DNA from: Neopestalotiopsis rosae
Taxonomy: Eukaryota > Ascomycota > Sordariomycetes > Amphisphaeriales > Sporocadaceae
Length of the DNA stretch: 64,000 nt
NCBI GenBank assembly: GCA_023078685.1
Contig: JALGAS010000007.1
Span: 186,001 to 250,000 of the forward strand
Direction of reading: 5' to 3'
This document shows positions 36,636-48,202 of the stretch, one piece after another. The notes beneath the pieces are model-generated. The model ran no database searches and was not told the origin of the DNA. It was given only the letters and a program-made list of their open reading frames with translations. The first letter of the stretch is position 1, and the number at the start of each line of letters is the position of its first letter. Position numbers and translations under genes: made by a program.

Positions 36636-38651
36636 TGTTTTCGACTTTCTTACTTGATCCTGTCGAACAATTCAATATGCTATGTGATTTTTCCATCGTA
36701 CAATTTGAAGAGACTGGTACACAGGTGTTGCTTGTTGCTCCGACAGATACTCAAAGGCCGGCGTTTGCAATCCCATCGGACGAATTTCGTTATTGCAAAC
36801 GGCCCCTCCCCATCTTCGAGCCTGATAACCCGCATGCCTACAAAGAGGACATACAATTTCAAAAAGACAAAAAGTTTTTTAACAATCAAACAAAGGAATC
36901 ACTGGCTGCTAAAAGAGATATTTAGTCTAGTGGTAAGGGCGCGAACTTGTTATGACCAGAAGTATAAGCCTGGTAGAGGTCCGCCCGTCTCCTGGCAGGC
37001 ATGGGGCTCGTGTAGGGGCTCGTGTTTCCCAGTTCCCCTAAACCTGTCGATTGTTTTTTTTCCCTGCTATCTTGCTATTATTATTTTTGCCTTTTCAGTT
37101 TCCACTTCGCTTCGCAACACGTCTAGCAGATCAGCTACTGTCTGGTCTGTACTTATCGACAGTTGGTCAGTTCTATAACATTCAGTCATGTCCTAGATGA
37201 TATGATGCCGAAGCCTACAGGATAGCGCCTGCGAGTCCCAAGCATTCTATGAAATCGGTTGAGACTTTCCGTCACCATTCTTTTTCTGGCATGTGCGAGA
37301 TACCTCCATAATTGAATGAGCGAAGCAAATCGGTATACACCATCTTGATTGCATCCTGTATCATGCTGCTATATCCATATTCAAATAGACGGTGCCCCGT
37401 AGACGCAAAGTCATGGAATGAATAATGCAGGCGAGACATACCAAGACAGGTTAGTCGGCTGCATCTGTGAAAACATATCGTAACCGTAAGCTCGTCTCCG
37501 AGGGTCCGAGTATGCTTGCATCTTGCGGTGACTGTCCTCATCCATGCTTGTTCATGATAAGAGAAGAAGATTACGTACATCTCCAAGTTTGATATCATCC
37601 ATGAGCGATGATAGGTTGGGAGTGAGTAAGTTGTCAGGCAAAGTTGATATGCTACAACAAGACTTATTGAGGCCGGTCCTGGCAGCCTTGGTTCATGATG
37701 CGCATTGCACATTCAAGCCCACTTCATAGATGTATCTGATAACATCGATAATCTAGGAGTTCTACGTCATGGACCTTCAGGCAGATATGGACATGAACAG
37801 AAGCTGCATGAGAGTACGACTAAACATAGCAATAACGTATACATCAATATCGGGTGATCTGTGGGGTCAGACTCATAAAAGACGCAAAATCTGCAGAGAA
37901 GATCGCGAGAGCCTCGGTAACCAAAGATGCTGAAACCATTTTCACGAGGCGATCGAGTATAGATTGCGTCGTGCCTTGTTTGAGATGGGTAATATAAAAG
38001 AAGCTATAGTACCATAGTAGTGATAGCCTGGGCGGCCGGATGTGGCTTGGCGTCGAATTCGTATTCGTGTTCCCTCATGGTCGGGTTGAACAACATTTGC
38101 GGCAGAGATCGAGAATCCTAGTCACCGCCTGCCTTAAGCTTCTCGCAATGTACCGGCGCCGCCAACATGATTGGTCAATGGTTGGTGGGGAGCTTCGCTA
38201 CCGCCAGGTCGCTAAAATGGGCAGAACACTGCAGATTGGGCATTTGGACCATTGGCCATTGGGACCATTGGCTGCTGCAGGACAGCGAATTTCTGTAGGT
38301 ACGGTACAGCTCACCACAAGAAAGGCACGTCGGCAGATACCCATATTAATTTCCCCTAGGTCCCTTTTCTCCCTGGACCCCCGGGTTGCCAGACAGACAC
38401 GATCACGACCCCTTTGCGAGTCCTCTCTCTTTCTCTGCGCGACCGAATACGATTCCTTCTCGTTGCTCACTTTTTTTTTTCTATCTCTTGTTTTGGCATA
38501 TCGATTGCCAAGCTATCGTGAGGGTTTCGTTCATATAAAAAGTGCCTGTCCCACCCCCGACTGTGTACTTTCCCATCTCACTACTAGCTCCTCCACCTTT
38601 AAAGTTCCCTTTCCTCTTCACCGCAAAGCACCCTCCCACAAATCATTCAAC
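36636..38651. other. 2-kb intergenic region before ERG6
   Basis: No supported coding sequence. At about 36925-36990 there is a weak tRNA-like segment (see findings). The final 300 bases are CT-rich and hold a TATA candidate for ERG6. The frame running in phase into ERG6 from 38040 is treated as leader, not protein. Confidence 0.55.
38534..38542 (+). promoter_or_regulatory. TATA box candidate of ERG6
   Basis: TATAAAAAG occurs 118 bases before the ERG6 ATG, after a long pyrimidine tract (38420-38490). This is typical of strongly expressed fungal genes. Confidence 0.5.
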
Positions 38652-39867
38652 ATGGCTGCTAGAAAGGTTGAGCTCGAGAAGCAGGATCGCGAGCGCGATG
38701 CTGCCTTCAACAAGGCTATGCACGGCAACTCGGCCGCTGCTGCTGGTGGTATTCGTGCCATGTTCGCCAAGGGCGCCGACGCCAAGCAGGCTGCTGTCGA
38801 CGAGTACTTCAAGCACTGGGACAACAAGGCCGCCAAGGACGAGACCGAGGAGACTCGCAAGGTATGAAGGACTTACCTCCGATGAGAAACTTTAATCGAG
38901 AAGCAAAATAACTGACTTGATTTCAAAATCACAGGCCCGAACTGCCGAGTACGCAACTCTGACCCGCCACTACTACAACCTCGCGACCGACTTGTACGAG
39001 TATGGCTGGGGACAGTCCTTCCACTTCTGCCGCTACTCCCACGGCGAGAACTTCTACCAGGCCATTGCCCGTCACGAGCACTACCTGGCTCACCAGATCG
39101 GCATCAAGGAGGGCATGAAGGTGCTGGATGTTGGCTGCGGTGTCGGTGGACCCGCTCGTGAGATCGCCAAGTTCACCGGCTGCCACGTCACCGGTCTGAA
39201 CAACAACGACTACCAGATTGAGCGTGCCACCAACTACGCTCAAAAGGAGGGTCTGGCGCACCAGCTCAAGTTTGTCAAGGGTGACTTCATGCAGATGGAT
39301 TTCCCCGACAACAGCTTCGATGCCGTCTACGCCATCGAGGCCACCGTCCACGCACCTGAGCTGTCGGGTGTCTATAGCGAGATCCTGCGTGTTCTCAAGC
39401 CCGGCGGTATCTTTGGTGTGTATGAGTGGCTCATGACCGACAATTACGACAATGACAACCTGCACCACCGTGAGATCCGTCTCGGAATCGAGATTGGTGA
39501 CGGTATCTCCAACATGGTCAAGGTGTCAGACGGTATTGAGGCCATGAAGGTCGCTGGATTCGAACTCCTCCACCACGAGGATTTGGCAGACCGCCCTGAC
39601 CCTTTCCCCTGGTACTGGCCTCTTGCCGGTGACTGGAAGTACATGCAGAGCGTCTTTGACACCTTCACCATTGTCAAGATGACCAAGTGGGGCCGATGGA
39701 CGGCGCATCGCTTTACCGGTCTCTTGGAGATGATCAAGCTGGCCCCAGCCGGAACACAGAAGACGGCAGACAGCTTGGCTCTGGCAGCTGACTGCCTTGT
39801 CGCTGGTGGTAAAGAGAAGCTCTTCACACCCATGTACCTCATGGTCGGAAAGAAGCCCGAGAACTAA
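38652..39867 (+). CDS. ERG6: sterol 24-C-methyltransferase (ergosterol pathway), 380 aa
   Basis: Exons are 38652-38861 and 38935-39867, with one 73-nt phase-0 intron. The enzyme moves a methyl group from SAM to C-24 of zymosterol or lanosterol-type substrates in ergosterol synthesis, at ER or lipid-droplet membranes. Visible signatures are the sterol-binding [14 protein letters not shown] (about residue 90), SAM motif [19 protein letters not shown] (residues 133-150), [12 protein letters not shown], the acidic [10 protein letters not shown], and [12 protein letters not shown]. The C-terminal Sterol_MT_C domain ends in [12 protein letters not shown]. Length is normal. The start ATG sits in a good context (caacATGGCT) and opens the usual short N-terminal helix. 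Codons are strongly biased toward C-ending, a sign of high expression. Confidence 0.97.
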
Positions 39868-41006
39868 GCTAAGCACTTAGCATGGGCTCATCATGACGGG
39901 GAACAACGGCACGGGGAGGGGAAATCAACAGGGGATCATTTGGGAAATACGATGCATCTGAAAGGGCATGCAGAGCATTGTCAGCAATGACATTCATGAG
40001 ATGATGGAATCAGCAAGTGAAAAGATTATTATTGACTTTTAATAGAGAATCGCATCGGCCAGGGCTGGAATTTTGCCTGCCAACCAGGATCAAGGGGGCG
40101 GCAGGCAATAGGCGCGGCGTCGAGTTCTTGTATATACGATACCTAACAAGCATTAAAGCAGCATTATAGCATTGTAATAATGTTATCATCATAATAGATA
40201 TGAATGATTTGCCTCGTTTCTTTGTTATTCGCGTGATATTATATAACGGTCGCCAAGTTGTGTCAATTTGTTGTTTTGAACAGATTCGCGATATTTTTGG
40301 TTTGCCATCATCTAACGACGATGCATGCTATCGGTCCGAGTCTGTAAGGTCCAATTTTGTTGGTTTAAAGCGTTCGATAAGCCAGCCGCACTTAGTAAGC
40401 TCCGGCCGTGGGTTGGCCTAGGAAGGAGGATAAAAACGAGGTGACTGGCGAAGAAGCAGACTGGATACACAGTCTAGATGCCTTCTCTGCAGCTTATCGT
40501 GACTCGTGTGAGAATTACATGGCCATATCAACAAAAGCGATATCAGCAAGTAAAATAATAAGACATATCTGTGTTCACCAAACCCGAGGGGATTGTTTAC
40601 ATATCTATGTATGGTCGGGGATTCATTGAGTTTCGTATCCCAATTAAAAATGCCCGGGTCGCGATCTCACTGGACGCTAAACCAGACTGGGCCTGGTGCC
40701 AGCTCCAATCTGATCCCAACAACTGGACGGTCTCCGTAACTGAGCTCCTGGATACTCCGAAAAAAGTAGAGTGTCAGAAAAATTCCCTCCACCCAAACCC
40801 AGGAGCTCCGACTCTGAACCCTTCGCGCCATTCGAACCTCATCTCCTTCCTCTTGTGTGAGAGACTGACAATTTGGGACGGCAAATTATCGCGGCGGCCT
40901 TGTCTTTTTTTGCTTGCCAATTCCAGCTCTTAGCTCCTCTCTTCTCTATCTCTCTTCTCCCTCACTCGACTTTTGAGAGGTTGTCAGATTCCCACCCGCC
41001 GCAAAA
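39868..41006. other. intergenic between ERG6 and PDB1
   Basis: The 3' flank of ERG6 is AT-rich around 40010-40250. A CT-rich leader (40900-41000) precedes the PDB1 start. Nothing else is supported. Confidence 0.6.
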
Positions 41007-42143
41007 ATGTCGCGATACCTCCGTCCTGCTGCCCGGGCAGCTGCCTCTGTTTCGCGAGCAACCCCCTTCGCCGCTTCCACCATCCGATCGGTGCCCCGCG
41101 CCACCTCCACATTTGCTCTGCAGAGAAGGACATACGCAGAGAGCAAGGGCGTCAAGGAGTACACAGTCCGTGAGGCCCTGAACGAGGCGCTAGCTGAGGA
41201 GCTTGAGCGCAATGACAAGGTCTTCATCATGGGTGAGGAGGTTGCTCAGTACAACGGTGCCTACAAGGTGACCAAGGGTCTTTTGGACCGCTTCGGTGAC
41301 CGCCGTGTCATTGACACTCCCATCACCGAGTCCGGTTTCTGTGGTCTCGCTGTTGGAGCTGCTCTCAGTGGCCTGCACCCCGTCACTGAGTTCATGACCT
41401 TCAACTTTGCCATGCAGGCCATTGACCAGATTGTCAACTCTGCCGCCAAGACCCTGTACATGTCTGGTGGTATCCAGCCCTGCAACATCACCTTCCGTGG
41501 TCCCAACGGTTTCGCCTCCGGTGTCGCCGCCCAGCACTCCCAGGACTACAGCGCCTGGTACGGCTCCATCCCCGGTCTCAAGGTCGTCTGCCCCTGGTCC
41601 GCCGAAGATGCCAAGGGTCTCCTCAAGGCCGCCATCCGCGACCCCAACCCCGTCGTCGTCCTCGAGAACGAGCTCATGTACGGTCAATCCTTCCCCATGT
41701 CCGAGGCCGCCCAGAAGGACGACTTCGTCCTTCCCTTCGGCAAGGCCAAGATTGAGCGCTCCGGCAAGGACCTGACCATTGTCACTCTCTCCCGATGCGT
41801 TGGTCAGGCTCTCACCGCCGCCGAGGGACTCAAGAAGAACTACGGTGTTGAGGCCGAGGTCATCAACCTGCGATCCATCAAGCCTCTCGACGTCGAGACC
41901 ATTGTCAACAGTGTCAAGAAGACCGGTCGTCTGGTCTCCGTCACCTCTGACTTCCCTGCCTTCGGTGTCGGTGCTGAGATCCTCGCTCTGACCATGGAGT
42001 ACGCTTTCGACTACCTCGAGGCTCCCGCCCAGCGTATCACTGGTGCTGAGGTGCCCACTCCCTACGCCCAGGGTCTGGAGCTGATGTCCTTCCCTACCGA
42101 GAAGCTGATTGAGGACTACTGCGCCAAGATGCTCAAGGTATAA
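41007..42143 (+). CDS. PDB1: pyruvate dehydrogenase E1 component beta subunit, 378 aa
   Basis: Intronless in this window. With E1 alpha it forms the thiamine-diphosphate enzyme that decarboxylates pyruvate in the mitochondrial pyruvate dehydrogenase complex. The first 35 or so residues are an Arg/Ser/Ala-rich mitochondrial presequence ([20 protein letters not shown]), with cleavage likely near RRTYAES. Then come the family blocks: [42 protein letters not shown], the [17 protein letters not shown] loop, [11 protein letters not shown], and the C-terminal transketolase domain with [11 protein letters not shown] and [13 protein letters not shown]. Length matches fungal Pdb1 precursors. Codon use is strongly C-ending, as expected for an abundant enzyme; this also creates a long antisense frame that is not a gene. 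Confidence 0.97.
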   Translation: MSRYLRPAARAAASVSRATPFAASTIRSVPRATSTFALQRRTYAESKGVKEYTVREALNEALAEELERNDKVFIMGEEVAQYNGAYKVTKGLLDRFGDRRVIDTPITESGFCGLAVGAALSGLHPVTEFMTFNFAMQAIDQIVNSAAKTLYMSGGIQPCNITFRGPNGFASGVAAQHSQDYSAWYGSIPGLKVVCPWSAEDAKGLLKAAIRDPNPVVVLENELMYGQSFPMSEAAQKDDFVLPFGKAKIERSGKDLTIVTLSRCVGQALTAAEGLKKNYGVEAEVINLRSIKPLDVETIVNSVKKTGRLVSVTSDFPAFGVGAEILALTMEYAFDYLEAPAQRITGAEVPTPYAQGLELMSFPTEKLIEDYCAKMLKV

Positions 42144-43141
42144 ATCTGAGCTCATGAGGCATGGAGAAGGCTCCAAACTTGTAGAAAACCCCCCCACACA
42201 CAAGCCAGACGAGGGGAGGGGAGATGTATGACGGGATACTACCACGATTGCGATAGACTGCAGCATGTCTTGAGCCATCTAGACGAATGATACTGCAACC
42301 CACTCCCCTTGAAAACTATACATACACAAAACTCGATTTCGTTTGATAATTACGGGACGGCGTGGCATAGACGGGCTGGCTAGCATTTCCCCCTATTCGT
42401 CGACACTGATGAAAAGACGTCGACGGGTAATCTCTCTGTACTTGTAGCCTACGTTTAGGCAGGTTAAATTGAAGCCTTTTTTGAATTTGCAAATTCTGTT
42501 CAGTCTGATTGAGATCATTTGGTTATATTCGTAACGATCTGTATTGTACTCTATATTAAAGTGCGAATGTGCTTAATAGTGTCGCCGAGATATCATCGCA
42601 CGGTTTGGGCCTAGAATTAATATGAGAGGCGGTACCATTGAACACGAATCTTTATTATGGTCTCGAAGTGCGTATGCCTATTTCGAAAATTGACTGAATT
42701 TCGTTCCAGTGCTGTAAGGGGAAACACCTCGTAAAGTGTCGATCATTCATTATCGCATTATACTAACACACAAGCATCTCCCCGGTTTGTCTTGGCACTC
42801 ATTCGATTTACGCAATTATTCATTAGACAGACGACAGGCAATCTTTTTAGGTGATCCGGATGAAGAAATTATCAAGCCAAAAAATAATCCATTACCCGAG
42901 CAAGAGTTATTATTATAAATAAGCACGTAGAATGGCAAGTCTTGAAGTGTAGCCGCCGCGCATATAACGAGGAAATGAACACGGCTCTAAACTTGTTTAT
43001 ATCACAGAAACACTAACTACTTTGCACCCTGTCATCATCTAACGCGTCCATATAGGAAAAGACCAAAAAATAAAAAGTGTACATTTATATGACAAGAAGT
43101 GGAAAGAAAAAGAACAATTCGCTCAAATGACAAAAGAAAAG
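42144..43141. other. intergenic, nothing recognised beyond the tRNA
   Basis: AT-rich DNA between the PDB1 stop and tRNA-Tyr. Short frames (for example 42736-42918) have no family character. Confidence 0.6.
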
Positions 43142-43238
43142 TCCCTCGAGCCGGATTTGAACCGGCGACCTGTGGATATTCCTGAATTGGAATGGTAGCA
43201 ATTACAGTCCATCGCTCTGCCAACTGAGCTATCAAGGG
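43142..43238 (-). tRNA. tRNA-Tyr (anticodon GUA) with a 24-nt intron
   Basis: The minus strand folds fully. The acceptor stem is CCCTTGA/TCGAGGG with discriminator A; the D arm is GCTC/GAGC; the anticodon stem TGGA/TCCA has CTGTAA and A as loop; the T arm is GCCGG-TTCAAAT-CCGGC. The anticodon GTA is at loop positions 34-36. A 24-nt intron (43178-43201) follows position 37, the normal place for nuclear tRNA introns; almost all eukaryotic tRNA-Tyr genes have one. The mature part is 73 nt. The base pair at the top of the anticodon stem is an A-C mismatch (27-43). Confidence 0.96.
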
Positions 43239-43697
43239 CTGGATGGAGGTAAGTGCTTTATCATGGCTCATGTCACCGTCCAAATTCTGCAGTCCAGGAG
43301 GGCTCACGAACCAAGTGTCCGAACTACTGCCCAAATAGCCCAAATACTATACTCGACCAACCCCATCCGACAACGCTTAACTTGATCTCCCAGAGAGAGT
43401 GAATATCTAGTGCATATTCGGCTTCTTATCTTTATCTTGTCCGGAACATTGATATCAATCTTGATAATGCATAAGCCGCTGGCCGGTAGAAAATCTAAAA
43501 AAGAGATTAGTTGCTCGCTTCAGATGTTCAAAGACCCTTTGCAATGCTTCAGTCGTAGTTGAGATCATTCATGCATTATACGTGAGAAAAGTATACACTC
43601 TCATCTTACATGTTTTCTACAATAATATACATTTGAGATACAGTAATGATTCCAGCTCGATATTGCTTTTGAGCCATGGACCAAGACGCGATCATCC
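43239..43697. other. intergenic, nothing recognised
   Basis: This is the 5' flank of tRNA-Tyr and the 3' flank of the aspartyl-tRNA synthetase gene. Confidence 0.6.
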
Positions 43698-46086
43698 CTA
43701 AGCCTTGGTCTCCCAGTCACTCGGGGTAAGGTGATAAGTATCCAGCTGGCTCTTGGTCAAAGGCGACGGGCTGCTGGCAAAGATATCCTCGCCCTTTTGG
43801 TTCTTGGGAAAGGCCAAGACGTCGCGCACGCTGTCGACGTCGCAGAGGAGCGCGATGAAGCGGTCCCAGCCCAGCGCGAAGCCGGCGTGCGGGGGGCAGC
43901 CGGCGTCCAGGGCCTCGAGGAGGTGCTTGAACTGCGCGATGCCGCTCTCTGGCATCTTGAGAATGTCGCGCATGACCTTCTCTTGAAAGGCGCGGTTGTG
44001 GATACGACGGCTGCCGCCGCCAATCTCGGTGCCATTGAGCACCAAATCGTAGTGATCGCCCGTGACAAGCCATGGCTTGCCGTTTTTGATAGCTTGCCAG
44101 TCCTCGGAGGTCAATGGACGGACCGGCGCCGTAAACGGATGATGTGTGGCCTTGACGCCCGCGGCTCCGCCTTGGCCCTCGCCGGGGTCGACGTCGGGAG
44201 TGAAGAGGGGGAAGTTGGTGACCCAGCAGAACTTGAAGTCGACGTTGCGGTCAATCAGGCCTTTCTGGACGGCACTGTCGTAAATTGTCTTTCGCAGCCT
44301 GCCGAGCTCCGTCCAACCCTCGCCCTTGAAATCTGTCCGCTCGCGGGCGTGCACGATGAGTACATCCCCATTTTGCAGGCGTGGCCACTGTTTGTATTCC
44401 ATAGACGCGATCTTTTCGGCAGCCTCGTGGCCAAAGGCGGAGAGGCCATTGAGTGGCTTGGATTCGTCGAATATGAATACACCAGGCGTTGACGCTGAGC
44501 CGAGCTTCAGTGTGGTCTTGGGCAGATTTTCCATGAACTCGCGAATAAAGGCCATATGCTCAGACGGCGTACCGTTGAGCTTGAACTGTATTGCCTCGAC
44601 GATCGGATCCTCCAGGCTTGTAATCATTTTTTTGAAATCTTCAGACAAGAAGTGTTCGGTTCGAATGATCTGCATGCATTAGCTTGAGGATCGAGCAACC
44701 CTCCCATGCATGGAATACTTACATTGGCCGGAATGCGAAGATCTGGCTTGTCAGTGCCAAAATCTGTCATGACCTCGCTGTATCTAAATTTATGGAAAGA
44801 GTGTGCACGGTGTGCGGTCATTGGCCATAAATTGTCCGTTTTCAACATGTACTCAGAATTTCCCTGGTCAATTCCGCCATTTCGTGCAACGAGTTCCGAG
44901 GCGGTTGAATATAGCACTCCCCCAACTTCACGAGGGATCTTGGTCTTGCGAAGCATGTTGAAAATGTTGTTGATGATACCTCCCACCGTTCGGCGGACAT
45001 CCTTGGCTCTCGCGAATCCCATCTCAAGATCGAGCTGGTCGAAAAAGTCAGTACTTGTGCTACTAACAAACTTGCCATTCCACATACCTGGGTGAATTCA
45101 GGCTGCCTGTCCGCGCGTGAGTCCTCGTCACGGAAACAGCGAGCAAATTGGAAGTATCTCCGTATACCAGATGCCATGAGCACCTGTTTGGATTGCTGGG
45201 GGCTCTGAGGTAGTGCATATGCTAGTCCTGGCTGGCGAGTAGGCACCAAGAATTCTCTGGCACCTTCAGGGGTTGACTTGAAAAGAACGGGAGTCTCATA
45301 TTCGTGGAACGCATTTTTCATAAGGTACTTGCGAGCTTCAAAGTTGATACTTGAGCGCATTGCTAATCGCTTCCGCAGCAATGAATCGAATCGTAGCTGG
45401 AGGTGACGCTGCGATGGCGACCAGACGGCATCTTCAGAGACAATAATATCCTTGGAAAACTCGTTGAGTATACGCAACGAACTGAGCTGTAAATCCCAAG
45501 CAATCGTTTCAGGCTTGCCTTCAACCTGCTCACTCTCACCCTTTTTGGCCGGACGCGGCCGATGCTGGAGAATACCCTCAACCGCCACGGGACTGTAGGC
45601 CGGTGTGGCTCTCAGTCTTTGATGTAGGCCTTTGGTCCAAGCCAAGTCATCTTCTTCTCGCACTTTTGAGACAATCTGTAAATCGACATGACCGTCTGTA
45701 TCAAGATCGCAGAAGGTGAGCTTGGAGGACTTGTCTCTTCTTTTCCCCAAGAAGCCGCATACAGTGACCTTAGACCCTTCATGAAAACCCGAGAGCTGTC
45801 CGAGGGTAGAGTCTAACGGATGTCCAGGTTTGAATCTGGTCTTCCGAGGGCCGCCATTCGGTTGGTCCGGGGTGCTTGCTGTGGCAATAGACTCAGGAGC
45901 CTGTTTTCCCGAGGGGAGACCATTCGGTTCTTGCTGGGGAGCATCCTCATAGATGGTGGTGTGACTGATCCACTTTGGCTGTCCTGGACGCTTTGTCAAT
46001 GAAATCCAGTGAGTTACTGGACGGGCGGCTTGGACGTATAATTGTCGTCTCGCGCCCGAGAAGTACCGCAGAGCGACACTGCTCAT
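43698..46086 (-). CDS. MSD1: mitochondrial aspartyl-tRNA synthetase, 760 aa
   Basis: Exons are 46086-45088, 45034-44723 and 44669-43698, with two 53-nt phase-0 introns. It charges mitochondrial tRNA-Asp with aspartate. An N-terminal Arg-rich stretch (residues 1-33) suits mitochondrial import. Next is the OB-fold anticodon-binding domain ([12 protein letters not shown]...[17 protein letters not shown]). The class II core follows: motif 1 around [20 protein letters not shown], motif 2 [20 protein letters not shown] (residues 314-333) running across intron 1 into LDLEMGFA, and motif 3 [13 protein letters not shown]. The bacterial-type GAD insertion lies between motifs 2 and 3. It is longer than yeast Msd1 mainly through the N-terminal 90-residue linker. 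It sits close to a tRNA-Tyr gene by chance. The divergent gene is the AP180-like adaptor, 2.1 kb away. Confidence 0.95.
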
Positions 46087-48202
46087 AGTTGCTGGTTATA
46101 TAGACTGTCCAAAACGCCCATTACACATGGATTATCAGAATTGGGCTCTTGATGATTTGATACTAGACGTGAATGAGCAGCCAAGGTACGCGACTGCTAA
46201 TTCAATGCTCAATGGCCGCTAAAGACTCCGCTAGTGGATCCGACTTCAGTGGCTCAACCTCAGTGAACCGATTGACAGTGGGCATCTCCCAGCCTGCCAA
46301 CGGAAGCCCTTTAGGTCGGAGACGACGCATAAACGGCGGATTAAAGCGGCCCCGCGCCGGCGCAAATTTCCAATTGCTTCAAGTAGGTCTGGAGCTCGGC
46401 AGCTTGGTAGGAACTTTTTCTTTTCCTCTTCATCCTTCCAATTCAATACAAAGTGAGTCCATACCCTGAACCCCCGTGGCCTACCGGCTGCCAAACCTGA
46501 AACTCTCGTCCGTACATTTTTACTAACCAGCACCTCTTCGTTTGCAGATGATGAAAGCCGCGTGTTCCAAATGATGTTGTTCTGCCTTTCCGAGCTTCAG
46601 AACTCTCCCCTCGGGGCTTAAGTGGTTCAGTTGTGACGAAGGGTCGGAACCATGAAATAAGCGTTCGGCACACCGACCTTGTACAATACGGACGCGACTA
46701 TGGCAGCTCTGATTCCTATTTGAATCTGGTCAAGGAATGATTGTGAGGTGTTTCTGTTTGTGCAAGCACTTGAAACGGCTGGGCAAACATCATCCGTGCC
46801 CAAGCTGTCAACGGTATTTGCGCAAAGAGTGCCCCTCATTTAACATGATGTGTAATCAGTGGTCGGGATTCGCCTCCTGACCGAGCTGAAAGCAGCTGTG
46901 AACACTCAAGAGACAACAGACGTTGTCGTGTCATCAGATGTTTGGGCGCAAGTGTGTCTCATTTGTCTTGGTGATGCTTGTACATGTTTCCTCACCAACT
47001 ACTTTCCCCACCCCACCACCACACGCAGATATCAGTTTATCGTGAAATGCTAATTACTTAGGCAAGCAAATTCCATGGCCTCTGGGCTGTCAACCAAATA
47101 GAAATATAGCTCAATTAAATTACACACATTATACTGGGCACCTGTGTCACGAGCAAACTTCAATGATGATAGTTTGGACAACATATTTTGTACCGCCCAC
47201 TACTGTGACACTGGCACTACGCAGCCAGAAAATGATATATTCTCTTGGCAAGGCAATGTGGTATCTTTGGTGCATCATTGACAACGGTGACGCGCAACAC
47301 TTGCGTATCTTGGTGCCCGCTGCGCTAAGTAATCAAAGGTGGCCGGGACGAAAGGCTAGGGGACCCCGCCAGAAGCTCTTAGGGCCCACGGAGGGAACAT
47401 TGAACCCCTTACGGGCGCTGGACTCAGCACCCATGCGATTGGACGGCAGCGCGGCAATCGATCTACAGTACATTAGGAGATATGTACGTACTGCTGCTAG
47501 TCCCTCACGCCCGAGCCAGAGCCAGCCCAAGCCCATTTCACTTTACCCACGTCCCAGGTACCTGCCTACCCAACCTGAACCTGATCGGCTGCTTGTCCTT
47601 AGTAGAGAGACTTGCCCGGCCTCCAAGTCTGTCTGATAATTGGATTGACTTCACTACCTTACCCTCCAGGCCCCTACGCTCATTTACAATACCTGCCTTG
47701 GTGCGCTCCGCCACTGCCTCACCCAAGCCAGCAGCGCGCCCATCGCGAGCCAGCGACCAACGTGCTACCCAACTTATCACGACTATACTGTAACTAATCT
47801 ATATCATTAATCTCGCCTGGAAACAAGAACCAAACCCCCCAAGGTTACGCAAACACACACCAGTCCTCGTGATGACCTCCCACTCATGATCTGTTGTGCC
47901 CGTACTTTGATTCCTCACCGCCAACCAACCAGCCAACCTTGGAACCGACCGACCGACCGACCTTACTCCAATCTTGCTCCCGACTCGCCGGCCCCGAAGC
48001 TACCGACGTGACGTCGCAACCTCCCGATTGCTGTCGTCTTTGTCCACGACAGTCATAAGCAGAACGCCGAATTGGTTTGCTTCGCGCCTGTCGCCTCCTT
48101 TCTGCTGTACAGCTTCTCTGCACGAGACAACAACCCCCATTTTGCATTGGCTTCTAGACAACTGTTGACCATTGCCCTTTCTTGCCTTGGCCCAGGTTCG
48201 CC
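46087..48202. other. 2.1-kb divergent intergenic region
   Basis: It separates MSD1 (minus) from the AP180-like gene (plus). No supported coding sequence. It includes a CCGA microsatellite (47944-47962) and CT/AC-rich leader-like sequence from 47640 to 48200. Confidence 0.55.
47944..47962 (+). repeat. (CCGA)n microsatellite
   Basis: Between four and five perfect units of CCGA/ACCG lie in the leader region of the AP180-like gene. Length variation between strains is likely. Confidence 0.8.

Noticed and set aside
38040..38651. In-frame upstream extension of ERG6
   Set aside because: The frame is open by chance. The ATG at 38652 gives the normal family N-terminus, and a TATA candidate lies inside the extension at 38534.
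41190..42278. 362-codon open frame on the minus strand across PDB1
   Set aside because: It mirrors the strongly C-ending codons of PDB1, has low-complexity Gly/Leu/Asp composition and no family character.
43731..44492. 253-codon + strand frame within the aspartyl-tRNA synthetase gene
   Set aside because: It is antisense to a clearly conserved class II synthetase core; a shadow frame.
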